Source: an uncultured Lachnospiraceae bacterium (GTDB taxonomy: Bacteria; Bacillota; Clostridia; Lachnospirales; Lachnospiraceae). Taken from it: DNA of 64,000 nucleotides. Numbering within the stretch: position 1 is the first letter of the stretch; each line of letters opens with the position of its first letter. The translations under genes and the position numbers were made by a program. The notes under the pieces were generated by a model. It was given only the letters and a program-made list of their open reading frames with translations, did no database searches and had not been told where the DNA came from. Below are positions 53,101-63,333 of this stretch, piece by piece. The DNA lies in the NCBI GenBank assembly GCA_910579275.1, contig CAJTTO010000011.1, forward strand, positions 1 to 64,000, given 5' to 3'.

Positions 53101-56100
53101 TGTTTTTGCGGCGAAACCCACACACAAGGTTACAATCAACATTACGGGTGTTGACAGTGCCGACATGGAGAGCGTCAGCAAAGCAACCTACACATTTTCT
53201 TATCTCGACATGGAATCGGAAGATATCGATAAGAGAAACGGATATGTATACTCTTTTGAGGATGCGGACAGCATTGCCTTGAGAGACGGTACATATCAGG
53301 TAGCAGTCAGCGGTACAGGGATGTATATGCAGAAACGCACGCCCAATGTGACAATCAAGGGAGAAACTGTCTCCCATACAATTGGGTTTACAAAAGAAAT
53401 CCGCACAGAGTGGGATTTCCAAAAAGATACGGCTCTGGAGGGCATCACAATAGAGAGTGAATCCAGTCCGGTTCCGTATCATGGTTTACTGGTTGATGTG
53501 ACTGCTGCCGGAGCAAAGTTTAATAGGCGGACAGGCGGGAACAATGACTTGATGCTGAACAATGAAACGATTGTGAAAATACCCGTAGACGGGGACTGCA
53601 CAATATCTATTCTTGCCAATGGCGAACAATACGCATTGTACAAGGTCGGAGAGGAGCAGGCATCGACAACAGATGCGACATCGACATTTAAGTGTACGCC
53701 GGTTGATGGCTATGTTACGCTTACGGCGACTGGTCAGGCATACTTGTTATCCATCAAGGTAATCTACACCAACGACTACAAAGAAAAGATAACAGTAGGC
53801 GCAGCCGACTGTGACTATACGACAATCAATGACGCGCTGGATGCCGTCAGAAAAATGGAGCGCACGGACGGACAGCGTGTCACAATTGAAATTCAGCCGG
53901 GCGATTACGAGGAAATGCTTGTCGTTGACGTTCCCGACGTAACGTTGAAGAACGCGGCTGCAAATCCGAGTGTCAAGCTGAAAAATAAGGGTGTTTCCAT
54001 TGATGAAAATGCCGTGCGTATCACATGGTATTATGGTCATGGGTATTCATACTACAGCATGGGCGCTGATTATAAATATGATGCGGAAGTGCTCGAAGTA
54101 AACAAAGCAAACGGATATGTCTCAACAGTGAATCCAGGCGCAGGAACGGCAACGATGTGGAACGCATCCGTCGTCATCGACGCCGATGGCTTTGAGGCGG
54201 ACGGCATTATCTTTGAAAACTCCTTTAACCAGTATATTTCCCGTAAGTGTGCGGAGGACGGATTGGTTAAGAAAAGCGACGGAAAAGAAGGCAGCACGCC
54301 AAGGGCAAAACTGAAAACCGTGGGAGACACGAAGGTTCAGGAAAAGGCTTATGTGGAGAGGGCGACTGCGCTTGCAATCAAAAATAACCGTGAAAATATA
54401 TTCTTTAACAACTGTTCGTTCGTAGGCAGACAGGATGTCGTATATGGCGGAACAGGCGTGACGGCAGGCTTTTACGGATGTGATGTATATGGTGCTGTAG
54501 ACTATATTTTTGGCGGAATGACAGCTGTTTTTGCAAAGTGTGACTTGTATTTGAATACAAGTGATGCAAGCGGGGATGTGGCATATATCACCGCGCCCCA
54601 GCAGCAGGCATACAAAGACGGCAATGGCGTATCACAGAGTGCGGCACATGGCTATCTGATGTATAACTGCCATGTCAAATCGGTTACACCGGGCGTTGAC
54701 TCTGCATCCGTACATCCGTCAAAGCCGAGCGGATTCGGAAGACCATGGACGGCAAATACAGGTGAGGCGGTATTCTATAAAACCATAATCGACGCGGCAG
54801 ACGAGTACTGGTATGACAGTGAGGGGGCTTCCCTGATTTCTCCGGCGGCATGGTATTCCGGACTTTCAACAGGATCTTCGCTTTGTACAGAGTACGGAAC
54901 GTTTGAATATGCAGTCGGAACTGACAATACTTCTAAGAGAGATACAACATATGGCGGCGGCGTGCTCGCGGAGGAGAAGCTTGCAAACGGACAGGCAATT
55001 TCCGCGGCAACATTCCTTGGCAGCTGGAATCCGTTTGACGGAAAAGATATGTCGGTCACAATGCCGGCTGACAGCGAAAAGGTGTTTAACGCATCAAAGC
55101 CGGAAGTAAAGCTGACATTTGACGAAATCAGCGAGGAGACAGGTCTTGGCGCGATTACGGTAGGCTGGACAAAGGCAAACTGGGCAAAGACAATCGAGAT
55201 TACATACAAGGAAACAGGCAAGGAGGCAAAGACGGTTACACTGGATGAGACAGCGCTTGGAAAGCTGCCGCAGACAGAATATCAGCTTACGGAATTAACG
55301 GCAGACATGACGTATGAAGTGACGGTAAAGGCGTACCTCACAGAGGAGCTTTCCAAGATATCGGATACAAAGACCATCGTCGTTGAGCAGCCGTCAGGAG
55401 ATACGCTAAGAACATACAAGTTTGATGCGACGACACTCACGGCGGCAGCGGACAACGAAGAAATTGCAGACGGAACTGTTTTTGACAAGTTTTTCAAAGT
55501 GTTTACCGGACATGCTGACAATGCCGACCAGCTGGTGAAAAAGCGGATAAGCAAGAGCAGCGGAAAAGTGACAAGCGCCGAGATTGGAAAGTGGTCTGCG
55601 GCAGGATTTATGTTTACGCTGACAAAGCCTGCAAGTGTGAGCATCAATGCATCATCCACCGGCAGCAGCAATTCTTCTGCAATTGCACTCGTTGATGAGA
55701 CTGGCATTGCAATGGATAACAACGAGGGACTTACAGAAGTGACCGGAACGGCGGCAACAACATTGACTTATACGAAAATTCCGGCAGGAACTTACAAGAT
55801 TGTGTCACCGCAGATGCCGCCGGAAAAAAACATGAACCGCGGTGTGCGGATTATAACGATAGAGGTTGCGGAGCTTGCAGAGGGCGTCGTGACAAAGGAA
55901 TATGTCCTGAATCCGACAACGGATCTTGCGGTTTTTGACAAAGGAGCAAAACAGGACGGCGATACCGAGCAGGCAGGGACAAATAATTTCTTCACAATGG
56001 TATACAGCGCAAACTCTGCAGTGAATGCAAACAGCAAGACATTTTCTGACGGATTTAAGGGAGAGAAGCGCATTAACTTTGGCGGAAAAGCCACCACATC

Positions 56101-59100
56101 AAAGAATGCAGTCAAATTTGACATCACGGGAACAGCGAAGGTTAAGGTCTGGTGGGTATCTGGCGGAGATGGAAGGGAGATTGTCATTCTTGACGCCATG
56201 GGTACACCGGCAGCCACGACATCCGAAGGTTCCACGTCGGGCGGGCTGTATATTTCAGAGCTTGCAATTGACGCGGCAGGAAGCTATTACCTTGGCGGAG
56301 ACATAAACAACAATTACATTTTCAAGATTGAAGTCGCAGAGAGCACAACGGGCGGCGACGAAGAACCGCGCAATGACTGGTCAGAGGTTGCACCTCCGGA
56401 AATCACGGATGTTTCCTTTGTAAAGAATGAAGACGGCAGCGAGGACGAGTCACAGATTGCTGTGACTGTGAAGATGGTCATGGGAACCAACGGCGCGGAC
56501 GTCCTTAAGGTAAATGTATACAAGGGCGCGGACGCTGCCGATACGGTAACAAGCAGCACAAAGCTTGACGACACAACGTTTGTATATGTATATAAACCAT
56601 CCGCAAGCGGCACATACAGCTTTGAGGCAGTTGCAAGCCGCAGGGGCGAGGCAGGAAAGGATAAGCTGAGTGCAAAACAGACGCTTGACTTCACACTTCC
56701 GCTTGCGGCGCCTGTAGTGGACGGACTGACAAGCCTTGGCGAGCAGGCGGACAAAACAGTATCGGTTTCCTTCAACTGGTCTGAGGTGAAGGAGACAGAC
56801 AAGTATATCATCACATACTGGGAGCGCAAAGGTGACGAGACAGTCAGCGAGACGAGACCGACAAACGAAAAGACGATAGAGGTCACTGACATTACGGCAC
56901 GCAGCATGATACTCACAGGCTTAAAGGCAAAAGTGCACTACTTTATAACAGTGACTGCAGTGAGGGGGGACGAGACGGCTGTATCAAAGACCGCGTATGT
57001 ATACACGCTTGTGAAAGCGCTGGATTCCTATACGCTTTGTTCAGAAGATTATGAGCGGTTTGCGGCAGGCGACATGGAAGACGGGCAGTCGGTGACGGGC
57101 GGCGAAAAAGATTTCTTCACCATCAAATACAGCGCAAAGTCAAAGCTTGACGGTTCCAGCAAGACATGGTCGGACGGATATAAGGGAACACAGCGGTTTA
57201 ACTTTGGCGGCACGATGGAGACGGAGAAGAATGTCATCGCGTTTACCACCACAGATCAGGCAGTCGTCAGTGTATGGTGGGCATGCGGCGGCGCAGGGCG
57301 CGGACTCACACTGGTCAACGAGGAAGGCATCGGGGACGACTCGACGCTGGACACAGTGCAGAATCAGGCATACATCACGAAATTTAAATTGAGCGAGGCC
57401 GGAACGTATTATTTAGGAAATACGGTAGGAAACAACTATATTTTCAAGGTAGTCGTTGAAATCGGCGAGCAGGCGCCTGAAATCCGTGAGCGATGGAACG
57501 CGGTAGCGCCTCCGGCAATCACGAAGGTTGTACAGGGAACAGCGAAACAGGATGATATTACAGTAGGCACCATGGAAGTTACGGTTGCGATGCAGATGGG
57601 CTTGGATGGTGCAGATGCCTTGACGGTTGACATGATTGACAGCGAGGGCAATCTTGTCGAATCCGTGGAGAAAACAGTGGCGGACGTTTCGACAGTGACC
57701 GTTTCGATGATCCCGCAGGCGTCAGGGAAATATACTTTCCAGGCAACCGCAACCCGCGAGGGCGAAGAGGAGGCAAAGGTATCAAACGTCAGTGAGCCAT
57801 ATGACTTCAAGCTTTTGCTCGGAGCGCCGACATTTAAGAGCGCGACATGTAAGGGCGGCGGTGCGATTGAACTGGAATGGTCATCCGTAAAAGAGGCTGA
57901 CAGCTATATCCTTTCCGTAAAGGATACGGAGATTCGCATTGAGACGGATAAACTGAAACACAAGATTACTGAGGGACTGGAAATCGGAAAAGAGTACACA
58001 TTCGAAGTAAGGGCAGTCCGCGGTGAAGGGGATGCAAAAGAGATATCGGAAAGTGTCGGCACAATAACGGAGACAGTGAAGGACGAGAATATGCGGACAT
58101 GGTCATTCTCGGCATATGGCTCCTCCACCAATGAGAAGAACAACGGATTTGAGGGCAGTGTCGCAGACGGAAAGGTTACCGTGTACTCCGAGAGCGGCAA
58201 GGGCAAAATCGTTCCGGCATCGACGGACGGACTGGCATTCTACTATACGGCGGTTGATCCGGAGACAGAGAACTTTACACTGACGGCAACCATCACGGTG
58301 GATAACTGGACATTGTCAAACGGTCAGGAAGGTATGGGACTGATGGTTTCCGATACGGTGGGTGAGCCGTATGACAGCACACCGCTGTGGAACAATTCGT
58401 TCCAGAATCTGGCTACAAAGGTAGAGTACCGCTATGACGGCGAACATGTTACGACAGATGAAAATTACCCGAAAATTTCCATGAAGCTTGGTCTTGGAAC
58501 CATTGCAAAGACCGGTGCGACTGCGGAGGGCGTGGCGGAAGTCAAGGCAGGCAATGCAACGCTTCCGGAGGGATTTAAGCACGAATATGACAATACAACG
58601 CTTGAGACAAGCTGTGCAAGACTTGGAGCAGGAACCTACAATATTCTCGGAAATTATGTTCTGGCAGACAAGGCGCCTACAGGAACGCAGGCAGACAAGC
58701 TGCTCACGACATTCAAACTCCAGATTCAAAGAAACAACACTGGTTACTGGCTGCGGTATCTGGACTTGAACGGCAAGGTATTGGGCGAGAAGCTCTACTA
58801 TGACCTTGACAGAAATGAGCTGACAAAGCTTGATTCCGAAAATATCTATGTCGGATTTGTGGCATCGAGAAATGCGAGAATTACAGCGACGGATATTGAC
58901 TTTAAGACAATCAACCCTGCGGACGACGAGCCGGCGGAAGAACGGGAAACCGTGTTTGTGACGCCGTCATACAGCATTGTTTCCGCATCCGTGTCCAACA
59001 CAGAGGATTATGAGCTTATCTTCACGGCAAACTGGAACGGCCATGTGACAGTCAGGGATGATGCAAACGTAAAAGTAATTGATGCGGATTATAAGGTTTC

Positions 59101-62100
59101 AACAGCGGCGGAGGATAAGGACAAAAAGAGCTATCTCAAGGAAAAAGTGAAACTGGATATCGGAATCAATAACTTTAAGGTAACATTTACACCGGATAAG
59201 GCTTATCAGCCAAACGAGTACACAGAGCTTACAAGCTACGATGCACAGGTCTTTTCACACAAGGTAAACTTCAGGAAATATGGTGTGGAGGGCGAGACGC
59301 TCTACGTGGCAGTCGACGGTACGGCGGCAGGAAACGGAACAAAGGATAATCCGCTTGATATCTATACGGCAGTCAAGTGGGTACAGCCCGGACAGACGAT
59401 TGTCATTCAGGAGGGTACATACAAGCTTACCAACACGATAAAAGTTGAAAGAGGCATCAATGGTACTGCGGACAAGCGCATTTACATGATAGCGGATCCG
59501 GATGCGGCGACAAGACCGGTATTTGACTTCCAGAAGCTGTGCATGGGCATGAGCCTTTCAGGGGATTACTGGTACTTCAAGGGCTTTGACGTTACCAATT
59601 CCGCGGACGCGCAGACGGGTATTAAGATATCAGGAAGCTACAATACATTAGACAGGGTTCAGGCATACAGAAACGGTAACACGGGTATTCAGATTGGCCG
59701 TCTGTTAGGCTCGGATGGCTGGGACGAGTGGCCGGCACACAATTTGATTCTCAACTGTTCTTCATATCTGAATTCCGATTTGGGCTATGAGGATGCGGAC
59801 GGATTTGCAGCGAAACTCACGATTGGCGACGGAAATGTATTCGACGGATGTATCGCATGCTACAACGCGGACGACGGATGGGATTTGTTTGCAAAAGTGC
59901 AGTCGGGAACCATTGGCGCAGTGACAATCAGAAACAGCATCGCGTTCAAGAACGGATATATTCTGGATGAAGACGGAAATGAAGTCAATGCCGGAAACGG
60001 AAACGGCTTCAAGATGGGCGGAGACAGCCTCAAGGGCGGACACAAAGTGGAAAACAGCCTTGCGTTTGCCAACAAGGCAAAAGGCATTGACTCAAACAGC
60101 TGTCCGGACATCAAGGCATACAACTCGATTTCATTTGACAATGAATCGTACAACGTGGCAATGTATACCAATACGGCGACACAGACAAACTACGAGGCAA
60201 AGGGCGTGGTTTCCTACAAGAAGTCAAACAAAGTAACAGAGCAGCTTGTATTCAAGGGAGATCAGGCAGTCAGGGACAGCGAACTTTACAAGGCAGTGTA
60301 CAATGACACCAACTATTTCTTTAACGGAATCAGCTCGCTCAACACGGCGAAAGTAAAGGTTACGGACGACTGGTTTGTAAGCCTTGACACTGCAAAGGCA
60401 ATCGCGGAAGGCGGCATTACAAGAAAGGCAGACGGAACAATCGACATGCACGGCTACCTTGCGCTGACAGAGAACGCAAAGGCGGACGCCGCACTTGGCG
60501 GAACGAAGTCGGAAGAAGTAGTTCCCGGCGCGGAGACGGATGGCGATATTGCAAAGGGAGACGACGCAGACAGCGGTTCCACAGGCATTCTTCCGGGCGA
60601 TATGCCGGAGGACGGCGTGATACCGACAGGACTGTGGATTGCGGATATCAAGGAAGTAGTATACACGGGTCAGGAGAGCAGCGAGATTAAGTACACAGGA
60701 AAGGCAGTCAAGCCGGATGTCCATGTGTATGTCGGAGCGACACTTCTCACGGAAGGCAGCGATTACACCATTAAGTTCAAGAACAACACGGCGGCGTATG
60801 TGAGAGGCGCGGAACAGTTTGGCGAGGTTCCGGAAAACAAAGTGCCCGTTGTCATGGTGACAGGTAAAGGAAAATATGCCGGAACGTACACAAAGACATT
60901 TGACATCAATCCTGTGGATATCGGCAGTGACAGAGGAATCTCAGCTCCGGCGACAGCAGTACTGTCGAACGGAAGGGCACAGAAACCGAAGCCGGTCATG
61001 ACACTCAACGGCAAAAAGCTGTCCAACAAGGATTATACGTTTGACACAAGCTTGACATTTACGGAGCCGGGTATTTATGATGTGGTACTTACTGCAAAAT
61101 CAACCAACTTTACCGGAAGCAGGACAGTTACGTTTGCCATCGTTGACAAGAACGACACAAGTGCAGTGCTTATGAGCAAGGCAAGTGTAGGCAAGATAGC
61201 CAATCAGGTTTACACAGGTGCGCAGATTCGGCCGTCCATAGGCGAAGTGAAGTACAAGGGCAGCAGCCTGAACAGCGAGTACTATACAGTAGAATATTAC
61301 AGCAATAAGGATATCGGCACGGCGACAGTTGAAGTTATCGGCGATAATATACATTATTTTGGCACAAAGGCTGTAACGTTCAAGATTGTCGGCGGCAGCC
61401 TCAAGAACGCATCAGTCAGCGCATCGTTCAGCAACGGCATTGTCAAGAAGACATTGGGCATGAGCGGAAATGAGATTGACTATGCGGGACAGGCAGTGAA
61501 ACTGACAAGCACGAAGATATCTATGGGAGAAGGAGAGACAGCAGTACAGCTGAAACTGAATCGCGATTATACGCTGACTTACAAAAACAATGACAAGGCG
61601 GGTACTGCAACCGTAACGTTCAAGGGCATTAACAATTATTCCGGAACAGTATCCAGAACCATTAAAATTAATGCGTATGACCTCACTTCCGTGAATGTAA
61701 ATGAGGTTGTAAGGGATGTGGCGGACGGAAAGCTGCGGACGCCGGTGCGCTATGAGAAGAACGGAAGCACACCGACAATCAATCTTTCTGTCAACGGCAA
61801 CAAACTGAAACAGGGTAAAGACTATGCACTGTCTTACAGCAATAACAAGCTGGCAAGGACGGCAGACGAGGCGAACCCGCCAACCATTACCATCAAGGGT
61901 AAAAACGGATTCAAGGGAAGCCTGAAGGTTTCTTACACAATAGAGCCGGCAGTTCTGACAGATCCGGAATCCGGTATTGTGGCAGCTGCAAATGACGTTG
62001 TGTATAAGAATACCGACACAAATTACAAGACAAAGATTGTCGTCACGGACGATGGAAAAGTACTCTCGTCAAGTGCGGATTATGATGCGAAACGGACAGA

Positions 62101-63151
62101 ATATGAATATAAGACGGTCAACGCTGACGGAAGTGTACAGACAGTGACGTTCAAGGAGGGAGACAGACTCAGCGCCCCGATTCCGGCAGGAACAGAGGTG
62201 ACAGTGAAGATTTACGCATCGGCGCGAAGCGTCAATTATGTAAATGCAGAATCACGTGCCCTGACCACAACCTACAGAATTGTTGCGCGCGGGGACATCG
62301 CGAAGGCATCTGTCAAGGCGATGAGTCCGAAGTACATCTCACAGGCATCAAACTTCAGGGAGCTGTCAACAAATGATTTCTACTACAAAGACAAGGCAGG
62401 GCTGACAGTAAGCCGTATTACGTTCGGCGGAAAAGAACTGCATTGCAACACAGACTTTGTGGTTGACAAGGCAACGTATGTGGACACAGGCAAGGTCGGA
62501 ACCGCAAAAGTGACAATACGCGGTATTGGCAATTATGGCGGACAGAAAGTTATTACGTATAAGATTAACAAAATGAACTGGAGCATAGATAAGGCAGAAG
62601 TCCAGCCCCTTTATGTACAGTACACAGATGCGGAAGGCGGAGCTGTCCTTGACGCGGATATCTTAAAGGGAAAGATTTTGCTCAACAATGAGGAGCTGGT
62701 GCTTGGCAAGGACTTTGAAATTGCAATGGATGCAAAGACTGGAAAGCCCAGCTACAAGAACAACACGAATGCGGGAAAGACGGCGTCGGTTGTCATCAGG
62801 GGAATCGGAAGCTACGGCGGACAGAAGACAATCAAATTTAAGGTAGTGCGGCCCAATGACATCGCATATGCAAACGTCGTTGCGTTTGACAAAAAGGTTG
62901 TGACAAAGGATGAACTTTCCGGCGGCGTAGAGCTTACGGAAGAAGATTTCCTGTATGGCGTGGGCGCAGACCTCCGGACAAGCAGAATCAGTCTCTGGGG
63001 AGAGTCGTTAGTGTACGGCAAGGACTTTCAGGTCAAGAGCTTCGCGAGCAACAAAAAAGCCGGCAGGGCAACCGTGACACTTACAGGCGCGGGTTCATAC
63101 GAAGGAACCTTGAAACTTGTATACGAAATTGTCTTGCAGGAAGAGAACTGA
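50138..63151 (+). CDS. giant secreted pectinase: PL9, CE8, PL9 and Ig-like repeats (4337 aa)
   Basis: A signal peptide (about 1-31) and a Thr/Glu-rich stalk precede pectate lyase domain 1 (about 160-530, family PL9). Its calcium site is Asp331 and Asp355-Asp356-x-x-Asp359 (DDGWD), with probable catalytic Lys406 (GNGFKLGG). A CE8 pectin methylesterase follows at about 1217-1640, with Gln1432/Asp1433, Asp1455 (VDYIFGG) and Arg1535 (GRPW). Next come FN3-like modules and three related jelly-roll-like modules starting near 1751, 1917 and 2294, perhaps carbohydrate-binding, then a domain at about 2650-2930. The second PL9 domain (about 3052-3480) keeps Asp3221, DDGWD at 3245 and Lys3292. About ten Ig-like repeats end the protein. 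One polypeptide can thus demethylate pectin and cleave the resulting polygalacturonate outside the cell. No anchor motif is seen. AAGGAGG precedes the start. Confidence 0.9.
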   Translation: MRKDKGKIKKRIMAIVLSVAMTMSNMTVFASEAAPDTGEEIQTAVDESTEPENVQESAETGGETQSSPASSEKAPDESTEHVSQTEESKDDSEETSVTEQESEKESESVTRTEESTQTETNTEKETNTETETNTETETASETETELETEETLERNADYSGDLYVSPRGKSDGAGTSDSPLDLVTAISNIESGKSVIMQGGTYAFSSRIEIKESNSGTSGNPKTIKADGDAEVVLDFSEMALGSSNQGVLLAGDYWQIEGITVKGAGDNGMLIKGSYNTIDNCVFTENRDTGLQICGDKGSTYSDWPSNNTIKNCTSFLNYDNGDTKGENADGFAAKLACGDNNVFDGCIAYSNSDDGWDLYSKFTEYGNKIGVVTVKNCVAFNNGFMFDAAGNAIDSEAGDGNGFKLGGTAAEDKGKDNFTAHIVENCVAFNNALHGFTDNENREAIQLTNCTSYNNGLDSISGSKYSNFKMYRASEGRNRGLLSLAVSANEYLGDDSFNGTLSNSVVVKSNKMYSVTQQTIGSAGADGTSINTGAEGTSELTASAGDFVSIKMPEADYDVHRTMRNADGGIDLKGFLTIKSSSALRNLGVGASLTSFTGNEAGDAADESDALEPAQKNKIDMYDFGVEQFDSEIYNNRLSVDVINGWYNPDDPNIKVGQADSTNNYVNRDVIVSEGSAELFKIHSASTKKIRVYTDNTNVTRQQTKTLKSIDEKTIYHGAIACNGTQNIDSFYFEFDLTAGDIVTAYVSTDSASLTYKFVQVDDADNFQTYAYNSDSSHVEEAVFYATKTGKYRLGQEGSSGKFKVARVSVEHPAEITVAGSVTAPSALANYSVTFENQTTKEVKTAAVTNGQYSIALQNKYAYKVGVSENGYVVTGGKDVLDLTSYTSASKTHDFTVKSVELVDVSGSFTGIDAAALAKMDITLENSESVYMPEITMNGTSYSTKLEKGVVYTVKAADKEEQYAVDDYSLTTTTISAAAAATDKNIVFAAKPTHKVTINITGVDSADMESVSKATYTFSYLDMESEDIDKRNGYVYSFEDADSIALRDGTYQVAVSGTGMYMQKRTPNVTIKGETVSHTIGFTKEIRTEWDFQKDTALEGITIESESSPVPYHGLLVDVTAAGAKFNRRTGGNNDLMLNNETIVKIPVDGDCTISILANGEQYALYKVGEEQASTTDATSTFKCTPVDGYVTLTATGQAYLLSIKVIYTNDYKEKITVGAADCDYTTINDALDAVRKMERTDGQRVTIEIQPGDYEEMLVVDVPDVTLKNAAANPSVKLKNKGVSIDENAVRITWYYGHGYSYYSMGADYKYDAEVLEVNKANGYVSTVNPGAGTATMWNASVVIDADGFEADGIIFENSFNQYISRKCAEDGLVKKSDGKEGSTPRAKLKTVGDTKVQEKAYVERATALAIKNNRENIFFNNCSFVGRQDVVYGGTGVTAGFYGCDVYGAVDYIFGGMTAVFAKCDLYLNTSDASGDVAYITAPQQQAYKDGNGVSQSAAHGYLMYNCHVKSVTPGVDSASVHPSKPSGFGRPWTANTGEAVFYKTIIDAADEYWYDSEGASLISPAAWYSGLSTGSSLCTEYGTFEYAVGTDNTSKRDTTYGGGVLAEEKLANGQAISAATFLGSWNPFDGKDMSVTMPADSEKVFNASKPEVKLTFDEISEETGLGAITVGWTKANWAKTIEITYKETGKEAKTVTLDETALGKLPQTEYQLTELTADMTYEVTVKAYLTEELSKISDTKTIVVEQPSGDTLRTYKFDATTLTAAADNEEIADGTVFDKFFKVFTGHADNADQLVKKRISKSSGKVTSAEIGKWSAAGFMFTLTKPASVSINASSTGSSNSSAIALVDETGIAMDNNEGLTEVTGTAATTLTYTKIPAGTYKIVSPQMPPEKNMNRGVRIITIEVAELAEGVVTKEYVLNPTTDLAVFDKGAKQDGDTEQAGTNNFFTMVYSANSAVNANSKTFSDGFKGEKRINFGGKATTSKNAVKFDITGTAKVKVWWVSGGDGREIVILDAMGTPAATTSEGSTSGGLYISELAIDAAGSYYLGGDINNNYIFKIEVAESTTGGDEEPRNDWSEVAPPEITDVSFVKNEDGSEDESQIAVTVKMVMGTNGADVLKVNVYKGADAADTVTSSTKLDDTTFVYVYKPSASGTYSFEAVASRRGEAGKDKLSAKQTLDFTLPLAAPVVDGLTSLGEQADKTVSVSFNWSEVKETDKYIITYWERKGDETVSETRPTNEKTIEVTDITARSMILTGLKAKVHYFITVTAVRGDETAVSKTAYVYTLVKALDSYTLCSEDYERFAAGDMEDGQSVTGGEKDFFTIKYSAKSKLDGSSKTWSDGYKGTQRFNFGGTMETEKNVIAFTTTDQAVVSVWWACGGAGRGLTLVNEEGIGDDSTLDTVQNQAYITKFKLSEAGTYYLGNTVGNNYIFKVVVEIGEQAPEIRERWNAVAPPAITKVVQGTAKQDDITVGTMEVTVAMQMGLDGADALTVDMIDSEGNLVESVEKTVADVSTVTVSMIPQASGKYTFQATATREGEEEAKVSNVSEPYDFKLLLGAPTFKSATCKGGGAIELEWSSVKEADSYILSVKDTEIRIETDKLKHKITEGLEIGKEYTFEVRAVRGEGDAKEISESVGTITETVKDENMRTWSFSAYGSSTNEKNNGFEGSVADGKVTVYSESGKGKIVPASTDGLAFYYTAVDPETENFTLTATITVDNWTLSNGQEGMGLMVSDTVGEPYDSTPLWNNSFQNLATKVEYRYDGEHVTTDENYPKISMKLGLGTIAKTGATAEGVAEVKAGNATLPEGFKHEYDNTTLETSCARLGAGTYNILGNYVLADKAPTGTQADKLLTTFKLQIQRNNTGYWLRYLDLNGKVLGEKLYYDLDRNELTKLDSENIYVGFVASRNARITATDIDFKTINPADDEPAEERETVFVTPSYSIVSASVSNTEDYELIFTANWNGHVTVRDDANVKVIDADYKVSTAAEDKDKKSYLKEKVKLDIGINNFKVTFTPDKAYQPNEYTELTSYDAQVFSHKVNFRKYGVEGETLYVAVDGTAAGNGTKDNPLDIYTAVKWVQPGQTIVIQEGTYKLTNTIKVERGINGTADKRIYMIADPDAATRPVFDFQKLCMGMSLSGDYWYFKGFDVTNSADAQTGIKISGSYNTLDRVQAYRNGNTGIQIGRLLGSDGWDEWPAHNLILNCSSYLNSDLGYEDADGFAAKLTIGDGNVFDGCIACYNADDGWDLFAKVQSGTIGAVTIRNSIAFKNGYILDEDGNEVNAGNGNGFKMGGDSLKGGHKVENSLAFANKAKGIDSNSCPDIKAYNSISFDNESYNVAMYTNTATQTNYEAKGVVSYKKSNKVTEQLVFKGDQAVRDSELYKAVYNDTNYFFNGISSLNTAKVKVTDDWFVSLDTAKAIAEGGITRKADGTIDMHGYLALTENAKADAALGGTKSEEVVPGAETDGDIAKGDDADSGSTGILPGDMPEDGVIPTGLWIADIKEVVYTGQESSEIKYTGKAVKPDVHVYVGATLLTEGSDYTIKFKNNTAAYVRGAEQFGEVPENKVPVVMVTGKGKYAGTYTKTFDINPVDIGSDRGISAPATAVLSNGRAQKPKPVMTLNGKKLSNKDYTFDTSLTFTEPGIYDVVLTAKSTNFTGSRTVTFAIVDKNDTSAVLMSKASVGKIANQVYTGAQIRPSIGEVKYKGSSLNSEYYTVEYYSNKDIGTATVEVIGDNIHYFGTKAVTFKIVGGSLKNASVSASFSNGIVKKTLGMSGNEIDYAGQAVKLTSTKISMGEGETAVQLKLNRDYTLTYKNNDKAGTATVTFKGINNYSGTVSRTIKINAYDLTSVNVNEVVRDVADGKLRTPVRYEKNGSTPTINLSVNGNKLKQGKDYALSYSNNKLARTADEANPPTITIKGKNGFKGSLKVSYTIEPAVLTDPESGIVAAANDVVYKNTDTNYKTKIVVTDDGKVLSSSADYDAKRTEYEYKTVNADGSVQTVTFKEGDRLSAPIPAGTEVTVKIYASARSVNYVNAESRALTTTYRIVARGDIAKASVKAMSPKYISQASNFRELSTNDFYYKDKAGLTVSRITFGGKELHCNTDFVVDKATYVDTGKVGTAKVTIRGIGNYGGQKVITYKINKMNWSIDKAEVQPLYVQYTDAEGGAVLDADILKGKILLNNEELVLGKDFEIAMDAKTGKPSYKNNTNAGKTASVVIRGIGSYGGQKTIKFKVVRPNDIAYANVVAFDKKVVTKDELSGGVELTEEDFLYGVGADLRTSRISLWGESLVYGKDFQVKSFASNKKAGRATVTLTGAGSYEGTLKLVYEIVLQEEN
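50480..50600 (+). repeat. Thr/Glu-encoding low-complexity repeat
   Basis: ACAGAGAC-type units repeat with 6- and 12-bp periods and encode a Glu-Thr-rich stalk after the signal peptide of the pectinase. A similar tract at about 520-790 follows the signal peptide of the C1 protease. In-frame slippage could change stalk length. Confidence 0.75.
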
Positions 63152-63152
63152 C

Positions 63153-63191
63153 GTAACAGTTCAGCCCAGAACTTTGCACTGGCTGCAAAGT
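63153..63191 (+). mobile_element. truncated MITE family 1 left end (copy E)
   Basis: GTAACAGTTCAGCC followed by AGAACTTTGCACT and TGCAAAGT matches the first 39 bp of the family 1 element, closest to copy A. The remainder is missing. It starts one base after the pectinase stop codon. Confidence 0.75.
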
Positions 63192-63200
63192 AAAAGAAAG

Positions 63201-63227
63201 TGTCCCCCTGAAAAGGGGGACATTTTT
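63201..63227 (+). terminator. terminator of the pectinase gene
   Basis: TGTCCCCC and GGGGGACA pair perfectly around TGAAAA, followed by TTTTT. Confidence 0.9.
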
Positions 63228-63333
63228 ATGAAAAAAATTCGTGTAAGCACTTTCGCTTTTGTGAAAATCGTAGTACACTAAAAGTACAGATAAAAAAGCG
63301 TAAAAGATTATAATTTTTGGAGGGAAAAATACA

